Assembly (NCBI RefSeq): GCF_020283565.1
Contig: NC_060062.1
Coordinates: 30,254,251-30,318,250, forward strand
Source of the DNA: Trifolium pratense
Lineage: Eukaryota > Streptophyta > Magnoliopsida > Fabales > Fabaceae
Length of the DNA stretch: 64,000 bases
Reading direction: 5' to 3'
A model generated the notes under the pieces. It was not told the origin of the DNA, searched no databases, and saw nothing but the letters and a program-made list of their open reading frames with translations. Both the position numbers and the translations under genes were made by a program. This document shows positions 1-10,070 of the stretch, piece after piece (position 1 is the first letter of the stretch; each line of letters starts with the position of its first letter).

Positions 1-1900
1 TGCGAGAGTGACATCCCAGAGACGATGTGCACGGATATTCAGACTCCTCCTACCGAGGACTTCGAGGTGCGGATCCCCACTGCTCGCCACCGGATCTGCG
101 GTAATTGGGCTTGGGGAACGATCCCCATGTACGAGATTGCCTTCAAGCATCTGGGAATTCGGCTGCCCTTCACAGATCTGGAGGTGTCCATCTTTCGTCA
201 TCTCCGGTTGGCTCCCTCTCAACTTCACCCGAACTCATTGGCCTTTATCAAGGCTTTTGAAAAAACTGCCGAGTATTTGGGTTTGGGCCCCACCTTGCCT
301 TTATTTTTCTACCATTTTGGCCTTCAACGGAGCTGTCCTCGGGGGGAACGGGCGAAAGGGAAGCTCGTTAAGGGAGCCCTGGTACCGGATGCCAAGCATG
401 GATGGGTTTCTTTGAGGCAACGGAAACGCCTCTTTGATATGTTCGACGAGTCGGTACGAGGGTTCAAGTCCGTGTTTTATGGAGTTAGGCCAATCACGAC
501 GAAAGGTTGGAACAATTTCGTTCGTAGGGGGCATCGCATTGATGAGCTTGGGCAGGAAGTTCTTGATGAGCAAGGTCTCCCTATAGAGGAGGATTTTGCT
601 AGATTTCCGTTCTATTGGCGCAGGGATCATTATTCCATATCGACCAAAGAATTTGTTTTTACGCTGGGAGCGTTGTCAGCTGAGGAGAGAGCTGATTATA
701 AAAAATTATTAGAGTTTGTGGAGGGCTTGCCTCCATTCCTTCTGAGTGACTCGAATGGCGAGCCTTTGCTTGGGGAAGATGGTCGAAGATTGACCTGCCC
801 GAAGGTGATCGCTACGAAAGAGCTGCTCGCTTGCGACACCTCGGAGGAATTGACCGTTTTTTGGAGTATGCTCGTAGCTTTCTTTATTTATTTTCTACCA
901 ACTGTTTATTGCTTTCTCTATTTGCTCGCCTTCTGTTTTGCTAACTGATGCTCTGATTTGTGTAGGTACAATGACTAGTGGATCTGCTGCTCTCCGCAAA
1001 GCTCGTGCCGCCAAGAACAAGAGGGAGGCGAGCAGTGCTGCTACAACTTCTTCTGCCCCTCAGTCTCCCACAGCTTCCAACGTGGATCGCTCGAAGAGGA
1101 CTCGACTGGAGGAGGAAACCTCTTCTCGACAGGATCACGTGGTCGTGGATCTTTCTGGCCAGGATGATCCTCCTCTTCCCGGTCCCCACAAGTTGACTGC
1201 TGGGCTTCCTGCTGACGATTTTGTCCTCCCTCCACTTTACGCTCATGGCGAGCTACTGACCGGAGCTACCAAAGTGAAGATTAATCCCGCGGATGAAGCC
1301 ATCCTATCGGATATGGGTCCTGAGGTTCTTCGTGCCGAGATAGCTGCCCAATCCATGGCTCTACTCAAATTGGTCGAAATGGCGACTTTTTTGAATGGTC
1401 GGGAGTGCAAGTATTTGGAGGAAAGGGATGAAGCTCGAAAGGAGTTGCCTTTGCTGCAGCGGAAGTTGGCAGAATCCGAGGCCTCCTGCATGGTGTTCAG
1501 GGAGGAGCGCAAGACCCTCTCGGCCAATCTCAAGGAAGCGGAGGATAGGCTCAAGACGGTGTCCGAGGAGAGGGATAGTGCCGTGCAGAAGGTTGATGAG
1601 CAAAAGGGTTTGATTGACGAGCTGAAAGGGAAGTTGGAGAGGCTCCAAGTCACCGGGGTTGTTGAAGATCGGGAGAAGGAGCTCGATCCTCAAGGGGAGT
1701 ATGCTTCCTCCTCTCGTGCTGATCTGCTCGCCAAGATCCAGGAGCTTGAGTCCAACATGGTGGCTGCTGCAGCTTTTAGTTTCAACAACGCAGTGGCTCA
1801 GCTTAGGATTCTCAACCCCGGTTTGAACGAGGAGGGTTTGGATGAGGAGAAGGAGGTGAGAGATGGAGCTATTGTCACCCCTCCTGACGATGAGATGTAA
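1..1900 (+). CDS. Antisense, spliced retrotransposon gene ('putative gypsy type transposon' domain plus coiled coil), 5' end off window
   Basis: Exon 1 runs from the window edge to 865 and stays open upstream of the first ATG (25), so the real start may lie outside. A 100-bp intron is inferred at 866-965 (GTATGC donor, TGTGTAG acceptor). It joins phase 1 to the frame continuing at 966 and ending at 1900, giving about 591 residues from ATG 25. The N-terminal part (motifs such as FPFYWRRDHY and RLPFTDLEVSIFRHL) is typical of the plant-transposon domain annotated as Transposase_28. The C-terminal half is charged, Glu/Lys-rich and probably coiled coil. It lies antisense to pol, as gene 23 does in Grande. 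Function is unknown; it is not a transposase by visible motifs. Confidence 0.72.
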
Positions 1901-2601
1901 TCTTATTTTTCTCTTGTAATTAGTTTGCTTTCTTTGGGCGCTTCGTTCGCCTTTTTGATGTATTTGACAATTATGGCCCCTCGGGGTTTTTAACTATCGG
2001 CATTTTGATTTCTCTCCTGTCTTTTCGCCTTTATCTCATATCTAGATTTAGGGTTTGTATGGCGACGTTTTTAATTTCCTCTGAATGTTCGAACCGATCG
2101 TTTATACGCTCGACGCTTTTAAGCTTATGCTTTGATTGTCTTTTTGTTTGCGTTCGACCAATTTTGAGGTTTTTAACTTGGTAATTTTCCAAACATTCTA
2201 TACGCCGAACTATTTGTTTCTTCGCGCTAGTGTGTGTTTGGATGATGGTCATCGTTGTGGTAGCTGGTACCATTTGATGCCGGGCTTAGAAGGTGCGGGG
2301 AACCATTCTAAGTGTTTGGAGATGTTAATCCAAACTAACAACGAGGAGAGGGGCTGTTGTTAAGCTTTCCTCCTCGGGGTGTGAACATCCCATCGCGAGC
2401 TGGGGTTCTACCGGGCGTGTACTACGACGATGGTGCTCCGTGGTCTAGAGATTTCCTCGCCAACATCATCGAGCTCTAAACGTCTCGACTTTGTTTTATA
2501 TTTTAAGATTCATGCCCGTACCTAAGCACTCCTCCGTTGTATAGGCGTGTTTCTCATGGGCGAAGACACAGCCTTCGTTGAGGGATGGTTTTGACCTTCT
2601 C

Positions 2602-5600
2602 TCAACTGTAGTATTGTTTGAGCTTCTCGGCATTCCAAGGTCGGGGAATTTCTTTTCCGTAAAGATCTTCCAAATAATAGGCACCGTTTTCGGTTTTGGC
2701 TCGAACACGATAAGGTCCCTCCCAATTTGCCGCGAGTTTACCTTCACGAGAATCTTTTTGGTTGCGTCGGAGTACTAGTGTCCCAACGTCAAATTCTCGC
2801 TTGATGACCTTTTTGTCGTGCCGCTTTGCTATTTTTTGTTTCAAAGTAGCTTCTCGGAGGGCTGCGCCGTCTCGGAGTTCTTCCAAGAGGTCGAGCTCCT
2901 CTCTGAGCATTTCATGGTTGTCTTCCCCTTCGAGGGGTACTTCTGTTCGGAAGGAGGATGCTCCGGTTTCTACTGGAATTACGGCCTCTGTTCCGTACGT
3001 CAGTCGGAAAGGCGTTTCTCCCGTTGTAGAATGTGGAGTGGTTCGGTAAGACCAGAGTACGCTGTGTAGTTCCTCTGTCCATTTTCCTTTTGCTTCATCC
3101 AACCTTCTTTTGAGTCCTCGTAGTATAACCCTGTTCGCAGCTTCGGCTTGTCCGTTCGTTTGAGGGTGTTCGACAGAGGTGAAATGTTGGGTTGTACCTA
3201 TTTTTGCCATAAATTCTCGCACTTTCTTGTCCGTGAATTGAGTCCCGTTATCTGTAATGACAACTTGAGGGATCCCAAATCTCGCAAGTATATTGCGTTT
3301 GAAAAATCGCAACACGTTGAATGTTGTGATGTGGGCGAGAGGTTCGGCTTCGATCCACTTCGTGAAGTAGTCGACAGCTACTATTAGGTATTTATTTTGT
3401 CCTGCTGCCGTTGGAAACGGTCCTAAGAGGTCCATCCCCCACCAAGAAAACGGCCACGGGGACGATAGCGTTCTTAGCTCGTTTGGAGGGGCCACGTGCA
3501 TATCCCCGTGACGTTGGCATTTGTCACATTTTTTGACATGCTCTTTTGCGTCTGCTTGCATGGTAGGCCAATAGAATCCTGCTCGCAAGGCCTTTCTGGC
3601 CAAGGAGCGTCCACCGATGTGTTGACCGTTTATTCCTTCGTGGATCTCGCCGAGGATCGAGGCTACCTCGCTTTCCTCGACACACCTTAGCAGAGGGATG
3701 GAAAATCCTCGGCGGTACATTTTTCCATTTAGGATTACATATGCGCAGGCTCTCCTTTTTATCTTAGCCGCCTCCTTCTTATCAAGTGGGAGGTTTCCAG
3801 TGTTCAGAAATTCGAACACGGGTGTCATCCAGCTGTTGGCGTCGATCTCGCATATCAGGAATACCTCGGTGGGTTTTACTATGCTTGGTTTGGACAGCGT
3901 TTCCTGAATAAGTGATTGATTTCTGCCCTTCTTTTTCTTAGTGCTTGCGAGCTTTGATAAGATATCTGCTCTTGCATTGTGTTCGCGAGGAACGTGCTTG
4001 ATTTCGGTTTGTCTGAATTTGGTTAATTTTTCTTTGATCAAGTTTAAATATTCCGTGAGTCGCTCGTCTTTTGTTTGGTATTCCCCGGTTATTTGTGATG
4101 CGACGAGCTGTGAGTCCGTGAATATTTTAATTTCCTCAGCTTCCATATCCTGAGCCAACCTTAATCCTGCCAAGAAAGCTTCGTATTCGGCTTGGCTGTT
4201 TGTGGTTGGAAAGGCGAGCTCGAGTGAAACTTCTATGAGCGCTCCTTCACCGCTTTCGAGTATGATACCCGCACCACTCCCTTGTGGATTCGAGGATCCA
4301 TCTACGAAGATGGTCCATTTGTTTTTGTTCGGGGTAGATGATGTGGTCATCTCGGCTATGAAGTCTGCTAGCACTTGGGCTTTTAAAGCCTTTCTGCTTT
4401 CGAAAAAGATTTCGAATTCGGACAACTCGAGCGACCATTTTAGCATTCGTCCTGTCATATCCGGCCTCGCAAGGAGTTGCTTGATCGGTTGATCAGTTCG
4501 AACCACGATGGAGTGAGCTAAGAAATAGTGTCTTAGCTTCCTCGCGGCCATGACTACTGCTAAGGTCGTTTTTTCAATCTGTAAATACCGGAGTTCTGGT
4601 CCTTGCAGAGCCTTGCTCACGAAATAGACAGGTTTTTGTCCTTGCTCGGTTTCTCTTATGAGAACGGCGCTGATGGCCTCCGATGCTACGGCGAGATAAA
4701 GATATAATGTCTCCCCTTCGTTGGGTCGTGTTAGGACTGGAGGTTCGGATAGTGCTCGTTTTAAATGTTGTAGCGCATCCTCGCATTCCTTTGTCCATTC
4801 GAATGCGGATTCTTTTCGAAGTAATTTGAATAAAGGTAGCGCGTGTTGAGCGGATTTTGCGACAAAACGAGATAAGGCTGTGAGCATCCCGTTTAATGAT
4901 TGGATAGATTTCTTTGAGTCCGGCGTAGGGAATTCAAAGAATGCTCTGCATTTATCGGGGTTAGCTTCGATTCCTCTTTCGGTTAAGTAAAACCCGAGGA
5001 ATTTCCCAGCTTTTACGCCGAACGTGCATTTTTCAGGATTGAATCTCATGTTATACTTTCTCGCCTGGTCGAACACTCTTTTTAGATGGGCTGTATGATC
5101 GACTTCCTCTTCGGATTTGACGATCATATCATCCATGTAGACTTCGAGCATGTCACCGATTTCATTATTAAAGACTTTGTTCATCATCCTTTGGTATGTG
5201 GCGCCTGCGTTTTTAAGCCCGAAAGGCATTACGTTGTAATAATAATTACCGGATTCGGTCATAAACGCTGTTTTCTTTTTATCGATTTCAGCCATTTTTA
5301 TTTGATTATAACCCGAGTACGCGTCCATAAACGATAGTAATTTAAATCCTGATGAATTATCTACTAATTTGTCTATGTTAGGTAAAGGGTAAGCGTCTTT
5401 AGGGCAAGCCCTATTAAGATCGGTATAGTCAACGCACATGCGCCATTTTCCATTCGATTTCTTAACAAGTACAACATTGGATAGCCAGGTGGTATACCTA
5501 GCTTCCGAAATGAAATTTGCCTCGAGGAGGTCTTTTACAGCTTTTTCGGCAGCCTCCGCTTTTTCGGGAGACTGCTTCCTACGCCGCTGAACAACGGCAC

Positions 5601-8316
5601 TAGCCCTAGGATCTAAAGTCAGCTGGTGACAAGCGACCTCAGGGTCGATACCAGGCATCTCTGCAGCGCTCCAGGCGAACAGTTCAGCATTGTCCTTAAG
5701 GCAGGCGATCAGCTGCTTTTTGACCAAGTCGGGGAGTCCAGTTCCAATCTTGATCCCTTTGAGGGGGTCTTCGCCCAAGGGCACTAGCTCGAAATCTCCG
5801 TCCGGGATGGGGCGGTAGATTTTCTTTTCAGCATCGGCGAGGTCCTTCTGTTTTTCTTCTTGATGCTCCTTTTTTGTGAGTCGAGCATCGATGTCGACGG
5901 AACCTCCAATAGTGTTTACCCCCGGATTTTTCTTTTCAGTTTTCTTGGGGGTTGCCACGGTGCTCAGATTCTTTGCCGCGGCCTCGAAGCATCTCCTCGC
6001 AGCAGCTATGTCGCCGTTGATGGTGGCGACCTGGCCGTCCGGTGTGTAGTATTTCAGCTTCAAGTGAACAGTGGACGACACAGCAAATAGCTCCGCTAAA
6101 GTAGTTCTGCCGATGATGCAGTTGTACAGCGAGGGACAGTCGACGACCATGAATTGCGTCCTCACGGATTTCATAGCCTTTTCCTCGCCGAAAGTGACGA
6201 TGAGGTCCACGTATCCCCAAGGTTTGGTAGTCGACCCATTGAACCCCTGAAGGTCGGGTCCTACATATGGGACCAAGTTCTTCTCCGATAGCTGTAGAGT
6301 TTTGAATAGCCCCGAGTACATTACGTCGCACGAGCTCCCCTGATCCACGAGGATGCGGTGGACGTCGAAGTTTGCCATGCGAGCCCTCACCAACAGTGGT
6401 ATCTGATAGTTTGGTGAGCCCCCGGGAACTTCTGATTTGTAGAAGGCTAGCGGGTCGGAGTCTCCCTCAGGTTTGGTGACGGTGATGGGAGTCACCGAGC
6501 AAACGTTTTCCAGCTCTTCGAACTTCCTTTTTACCGATCCGAGGGTGATTTTGTTTAGCCCTCCACCTGTTATCACCAGTGCTTTTGGGAAATTTTCCCA
6601 TGAGCCATTCAGGTGGGCGTTGAAATGCCTTAGGAGCGCTCCCTCGTCTGACCCCGGGGATGGGAGTGGAATTTCAGGTGCTGAGATGGCAAGCGCCTGA
6701 GGGACGATGCCTCTGTTTTCCTGCTCGGGAACATCAATGGCCATTGCGACCTCTTGAGGCTCCCGCCTTTGTTGTTGTTGTTGTTGTTGTGCTTGTTCGT
6801 CGTTCTGAACATATCTTCGGGCATAACCCTTTTGTATCAGAATCTCGATGGCATCTTTCAAGTGGACACAGTCCTCAGTGACGTGTCCATGGCTTTTATG
6901 ATAGCGACAAAATTTCGTCCTATCAGTATTTGCCTTCATGGGCTGCTGTCTCGGGAAGTGGATCCCAGCCTTTTTGAAGTCCGCAGCGGAGACTTCGGCG
7001 AAAATGCGATCTCTTGACGCATTCAGTGGAGTATATGTTGTGAATTTTCCCCGAGGAGGTTTGGAATCTTTTATCCTTTCCTCCCTTTGCTTTTCGTTAC
7101 CTCTTCGCGAGGTCCCAGCTTCGTCCTTTTCATGGTTCCTGGTTTTTTCTTGACTTTTCGGCCTTCTTATATCTTTGGCCCTTTGTTTCTCCTCGTAGGT
7201 AATGTACTTCTTCGCTTTTTCGAAGAATGCATCCAGCGTTTTCGGCTCTTCGATACCGACAGCTTTAGCAAAGTCGCTGTCTGGATGTAATCCCCTGTCG
7301 AGGAGGTACAGCTTCATGCTCTCATCGACCTTCACTTCAACGGCTGCCTTGTTGAACCGTTCGAGGTAGGCCCTTAGAGGCTCGTTTTCGCCTTGGATAA
7401 TGGCCTCGAGGGTTGCTTCAGTTTTCGGGTGACGCCTCGAGGAAGTGAAATGAGCCCGGAAGCGGGCGCACAGGTCCGACCAAGAGTCTATGGATCCTGG
7501 CGCCAAGCTCTTGTACCAAGCCATAGCGCCTTTCCTCAGAGTTGTGGGAAAGAGCTTACACTTGATAGAGCCTCGTACATTTCTGTACTCGAGGAGAGCT
7601 TCAAGATTTTCGATGTGCTCGTCAGGGTCTGTCGAGCCATCGTAGGTATCCATTGCCGGTGGTTTTTCGAGTCCGACCGGTAGGGGGAGTTCTCGGATCC
7701 TTCGGGAGAGGGGGCCTTGGTGATTGTCCCTTTCTTCCGGGGATCGGTTCCTTTGGCGGCGAGGAGGGTTGTCCCTTCTAGGGGAATGTCTCCTCGGTGG
7801 GGTGGAGTTTCGAGATATTGCCTCGTTTCTCCTTGGGCTCGACCTCCTTTCGCTTCTGTGGCGAGGTGGTGAGCGTGACCTGGAGTAGGTTCTGCTTCTC
7901 ACAGGTGTGGGTGAACGGCGAGCTGGGCGAGCTTGCGCCGTGGCCCTTGACTCAGCAATTGCGTCGATGCGACGGCTTTGTTGCTCGAGCCTTTGATTCT
8001 GCTGCTCGTATCGCTGGTTCTGCTGCAGCAGTAAGTCCGATTGGCGGTTGATTGCATTGACCAACGCAGCCATCATTTCTTGCATTGGAACGCCCGGAGG
8101 GATAGCCACTGCCGGAGTCGCCTGTGGCGGGGTAGCCACAGGGATCTGCGGTTCTTCTGGGTTGTAGGGCTCGTAATGCGCGTCTTGCCCTCCCTGGCCA
8201 TCTTCCGTTACGGAGGCGAACTGGCCGTCCAGCGGGTGGTACGGTGCGTAGTCCATCGGTTGAACGTTGTTCTCCGCCACGTGCTCCGGGATTTGGTGGT
8301 TGTTAACGCCAGCCAT
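2602..8316 (-). CDS. Gag-pol polyprotein of a Tat-lineage retrotransposon, apparently intact (1,904 aa)
   Basis: Single open frame. An Arg/Ser-rich N-terminus leads to the gag core (AMAWYKSLAPGSIDSW region) and a degenerate zinc knuckle (CRYHKSHGHVTEDC, near 470-483). The aspartic protease has DQGSS with D658. Reverse transcriptase carries YMDD at 1060-1063. A gypsy RNase H/tether follows, then a second RNase H (VDGSSNPQGSGAG, D1339; TDSQLV; ARADILSKL). Integrase has the zinc region (H, H, CDKCQ) and a DD35E triad D1629, D1689, E1725, and a C-terminus with GPYRV and no chromodomain. A Gln run near residue 510 is encoded by a repeated triplet. All catalytic residues I checked are present, so the product may be functional. 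The protein makes cDNA in cytoplasmic particles and integrates it in the nucleus. Confidence 0.95.
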   Translation of the reverse strand: MAGVNNHQIPEHVAENNVQPMDYAPYHPLDGQFASVTEDGQGGQDAHYEPYNPEEPQIPVATPPQATPAVAIPPGVPMQEMMAALVNAINRQSDLLLQQNQRYEQQNQRLEQQSRRIDAIAESRATAQARPARRSPTPVRSRTYSRSRSPPRHRSERRSSPRRNEAISRNSTPPRRHSPRRDNPPRRQRNRSPEERDNHQGPLSRRIRELPLPVGLEKPPAMDTYDGSTDPDEHIENLEALLEYRNVRGSIKCKLFPTTLRKGAMAWYKSLAPGSIDSWSDLCARFRAHFTSSRRHPKTEATLEAIIQGENEPLRAYLERFNKAAVEVKVDESMKLYLLDRGLHPDSDFAKAVGIEEPKTLDAFFEKAKKYITYEEKQRAKDIRRPKSQEKTRNHEKDEAGTSRRGNEKQREERIKDSKPPRGKFTTYTPLNASRDRIFAEVSAADFKKAGIHFPRQQPMKANTDRTKFCRYHKSHGHVTEDCVHLKDAIEILIQKGYARRYVQNDEQAQQQQQQQRREPQEVAMAIDVPEQENRGIVPQALAISAPEIPLPSPGSDEGALLRHFNAHLNGSWENFPKALVITGGGLNKITLGSVKRKFEELENVCSVTPITVTKPEGDSDPLAFYKSEVPGGSPNYQIPLLVRARMANFDVHRILVDQGSSCDVMYSGLFKTLQLSEKNLVPYVGPDLQGFNGSTTKPWGYVDLIVTFGEEKAMKSVRTQFMVVDCPSLYNCIIGRTTLAELFAVSSTVHLKLKYYTPDGQVATINGDIAAARRCFEAAAKNLSTVATPKKTEKKNPGVNTIGGSVDIDARLTKKEHQEEKQKDLADAEKKIYRPIPDGDFELVPLGEDPLKGIKIGTGLPDLVKKQLIACLKDNAELFAWSAAEMPGIDPEVACHQLTLDPRASAVVQRRRKQSPEKAEAAEKAVKDLLEANFISEARYTTWLSNVVLVKKSNGKWRMCVDYTDLNRACPKDAYPLPNIDKLVDNSSGFKLLSFMDAYSGYNQIKMAEIDKKKTAFMTESGNYYYNVMPFGLKNAGATYQRMMNKVFNNEIGDMLEVYMDDMIVKSEEEVDHTAHLKRVFDQARKYNMRFNPEKCTFGVKAGKFLGFYLTERGIEANPDKCRAFFEFPTPDSKKSIQSLNGMLTALSRFVAKSAQHALPLFKLLRKESAFEWTKECEDALQHLKRALSEPPVLTRPNEGETLYLYLAVASEAISAVLIRETEQGQKPVYFVSKALQGPELRYLQIEKTTLAVVMAARKLRHYFLAHSIVVRTDQPIKQLLARPDMTGRMLKWSLELSEFEIFFESRKALKAQVLADFIAEMTTSSTPNKNKWTIFVDGSSNPQGSGAGIILESGEGALIEVSLELAFPTTNSQAEYEAFLAGLRLAQDMEAEEIKIFTDSQLVASQITGEYQTKDERLTEYLNLIKEKLTKFRQTEIKHVPREHNARADILSKLASTKKKKGRNQSLIQETLSKPSIVKPTEVFLICEIDANSWMTPVFEFLNTGNLPLDKKEAAKIKRRACAYVILNGKMYRRGFSIPLLRCVEESEVASILGEIHEGINGQHIGGRSLARKALRAGFYWPTMQADAKEHVKKCDKCQRHGDMHVAPPNELRTLSSPWPFSWWGMDLLGPFPTAAGQNKYLIVAVDYFTKWIEAEPLAHITTFNVLRFFKRNILARFGIPQVVITDNGTQFTDKKVREFMAKIGTTQHFTSVEHPQTNGQAEAANRVILRGLKRRLDEAKGKWTEELHSVLWSYRTTPHSTTGETPFRLTYGTEAVIPVETGASSFRTEVPLEGEDNHEMLREELDLLEELRDGAALREATLKQKIAKRHDKKVIKREFDVGTLVLRRNQKDSREGKLAANWEGPYRVRAKTENGAYYLEDLYGKEIPRPWNAEKLKQYYS

Positions 8317-8380
8317 TGGTCGTGAAAGGGTGTTTTGAGGAAGTTTTTAGTTTTTGGTTTGAATAAACAGGGAAACTATG

Positions 8381-8399
8381 CTTCCCACAGACGGCGCCA
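8381..8399 (-). other. Primer binding site of the Tat-lineage element
   Basis: Minus strand TGGCGCCGTCTGTGGGAAG starts one base inside the LTR end, the normal position for a tRNA 3'-end complement. I do not assign the tRNA species. Gag begins about 65 bp downstream at 8316. Confidence 0.7.
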
Positions 8400-8400
8400 C

Positions 8401-8803
8401 TGATCGTGCAGACCAGAAAGATGCGACTTCGCCGGCGTTTGACGGTGGTTGAGAGCGTTTGAGACCCCTGTTGGAGCGGAGGGGGGTTGTGTACCTGCAG
8501 GCACTCCGACGCTCAAGTCAGTATGTGTGTAAGGTTTTCTTAGCTATAAAAATGCGTACCTTGCAAATGAAGTGAGATGCATATATATATAGCCCCCAGC
8601 GCTGGGCTAAGGCCCTTGATGGCATTAATGGCCATCAAGTGGCTGCCGGAAAACGGCTTGGAGGCCTTGATGTGCAGTAAATGCTCATCATTCCGGTTTA
8701 CGGCCGTTACAATACGCAAGGGTATCTGACCGTTAGGACGTGCTCGGATGGTGTATGTGTTCGACACCCTCTGATGCTCGAGCTCGATGCTCGGCCCAGA
8801 ACA
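8401..8803 (-). repeat. 5' LTR of the Tat-lineage element
   Basis: The LTR ends (minus strand) in ...CGATCA at 8401, one base before the TGGCGCC primer binding site. The outer end is placed at 8803 where minus strand reads TGTTCTGGGCC. That outer end cannot be confirmed because the partner LTR lies outside the window. About 403 bp. Confidence 0.6.
8581..8592 (-). promoter_or_regulatory. LTR TATA box
   Basis: Minus strand reads GGGGGCTATATATATATGC within the LTR, about 180 bp upstream of the LTR end. It is the only strong TATA motif in the LTR and is in the right place for the element's Pol II promoter. Confidence 0.6.
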
Positions 8804-8861
8804 GTGATGATATTTTTTACGTATGCATAATGTTGATCCACTTGAGGTTAAATAGATGCTA

Positions 8862-9422
8862 GATACCCGCGGGTACGGTTTTTACCTTCCTCGTTCCCCA
8901 TACCCGAATCATTGATAAATACCCGTTCCCCGCCCATTACCCGACGGGGATGAAAAATTGAACCCAATCCCCGTCCCAAATGGGTTCGGGTATACCCAAA
9001 TGGGTTCGGGTATCCCCGAACCTTGCCCTGCCCTGCTGAACCTTACCCGAACCCAAAATTTTCCTAAACGCTGACATACATACAATACAAAAAATTTCAA
9101 ATAATAAAGTACAAACCAAAATTTCAATGCATTAAACATACAAATGAAATGATATTCCAAAATATCAAACCAAAATTATCAAAACCATAAAATAGTACCG
9201 GTACAAACCAATATTCCAAAATATAGTAATTTTATATAAACGGGCGGGTTTGGGGACGGGTTCGGGGTGGGTACCAATATCTCCGTTACCCGCCCCATCC
9301 CCATGTTTTGAAATCGGGGAAAACCCAAACTCGAACCCAAACCCAGTCAAATCGATTTTTCCCCGTCAAACTCGGGGTGGGTTCGGGCGGGTACCCGCGG
9401 GTACGGGTTCTGTTGCCATGCC
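8862..9422. mobile_element. 561-bp GC-rich insertion with 9-bp target duplication
   Basis: The segment is bracketed by an exact 9-bp direct repeat TAGATGCTA (8853-8861 and 9423-9431). Both ends carry the palindrome ACCCGCGGGTAC, and the interior has many GGGTTCGGG / CCCGAACCC motifs in both orientations around an AT-rich middle. A 9-bp duplication is typical of Mutator-like elements, but the outermost bases do not form a clean terminal inverted repeat. No coding content. Confidence 0.6.
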
Positions 9423-9534
9423 TAGATGCTACTTGTGATAGTGAAGGCAAATGCTATTGATGTGATGCTAAATGAATTTGGTGCTTATGAGAATAATATA
9501 GAAGTAGTTTTATTTTGTTAATCGATGAACTGAT

Positions 9535-10070
9535 GTCACTTAGAAATATTTTAAGTAGACCTTACATGATTGTGATTCATGAAATATTTTGAGATACCAT
9601 AAACTATAATATGGTATATTGTGGATTATCCATTGTATTAAAATAATACAATGATGTTTAGTGAAATTTGTTTATAAGAAAATATTTAAAATTATAAATT
9701 GTCCTTATTGAAGGGTCACTGTCACTTGAAATAGTTCAAGTAGACCTGAATAAAAATCCACCTATGTTATCAAATGTGGGGGTGTCGTCGCTTGAAATCT
9801 TTCAAGTAGACATGTATAATAAATCAAATCTTGAGTTTTATTCACTCATTTGTGGAGACGTTGTCGCTTAGAAAAATTTATATAAGCAGACCTGATGAAA
9901 TATATTATGAAAGTCAGTTTGACAATATATGAGATATTGCTTAATGTGATGAGCCATTGTATTAAAATAATACAATGATGTTAATCGGATAAGAGCCGAA
10001 GAGAATAAAATTAGTCAGTGAATTCAATTGTTCTAAGTGAGAATGTTGTCGCTTAGTTAACTAAGCAAAG
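9535..10070 (+). repeat. Five dispersed hairpins with compensating stem changes
   Basis: Copies at 9535-9560, 9721-9745, 9787-9811, 9863-9891 and 10048-10070 follow the plan GTC-RCTTR...YAAGY-A-GAC. Stems read ACTTA/TAAGT, ACTTGAA/TTCAAGT, GCTTGAA/TTCAAGT, GCTTA/TAAGC and GCTTAGTT/AACTAAGC. The first stem position is A:T, A:T, G:T, G:C, G:C and the fifth alternates A:T and G:C. Between them a 23-bp palindrome (CATTGTATTA, AAA, TAATACAATG) occurs twice, at 9631-9653 and 9955-9977. See findings. Confidence 0.75.

Larger units (their letters stand above)
1..8803 (-). mobile_element. Ty3/gypsy LTR retrotransposon, Tat lineage, missing its 3' LTR (off window)
   Basis: Read on the minus strand the order is 5' LTR (about 8803 to 8401), primer binding site, short leader, gag-pol (8316 to 2602), then a noncoding spacer and an antisense gene (plus strand, 1-1900). 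The element runs off the left edge, so its 3' LTR and polypurine tract are not visible. The Tat assignment rests on a second, archaeal-type RNase H after the ordinary one, lack of a chromodomain, and an antisense ORF between pol and the 3' LTR, all established for Tat relatives such as Grande and Retand. The open 1.9-kb-codon frame suggests a young copy. Confidence 0.9.

Noticed and set aside
9535..10070. Regularly spaced repeats resembling a CRISPR-like array
   Set aside because: Repeats are imperfect palindromes with uneven spacing in plant nuclear DNA beside an LTR; no Cas genes or unique spacers of equal length.
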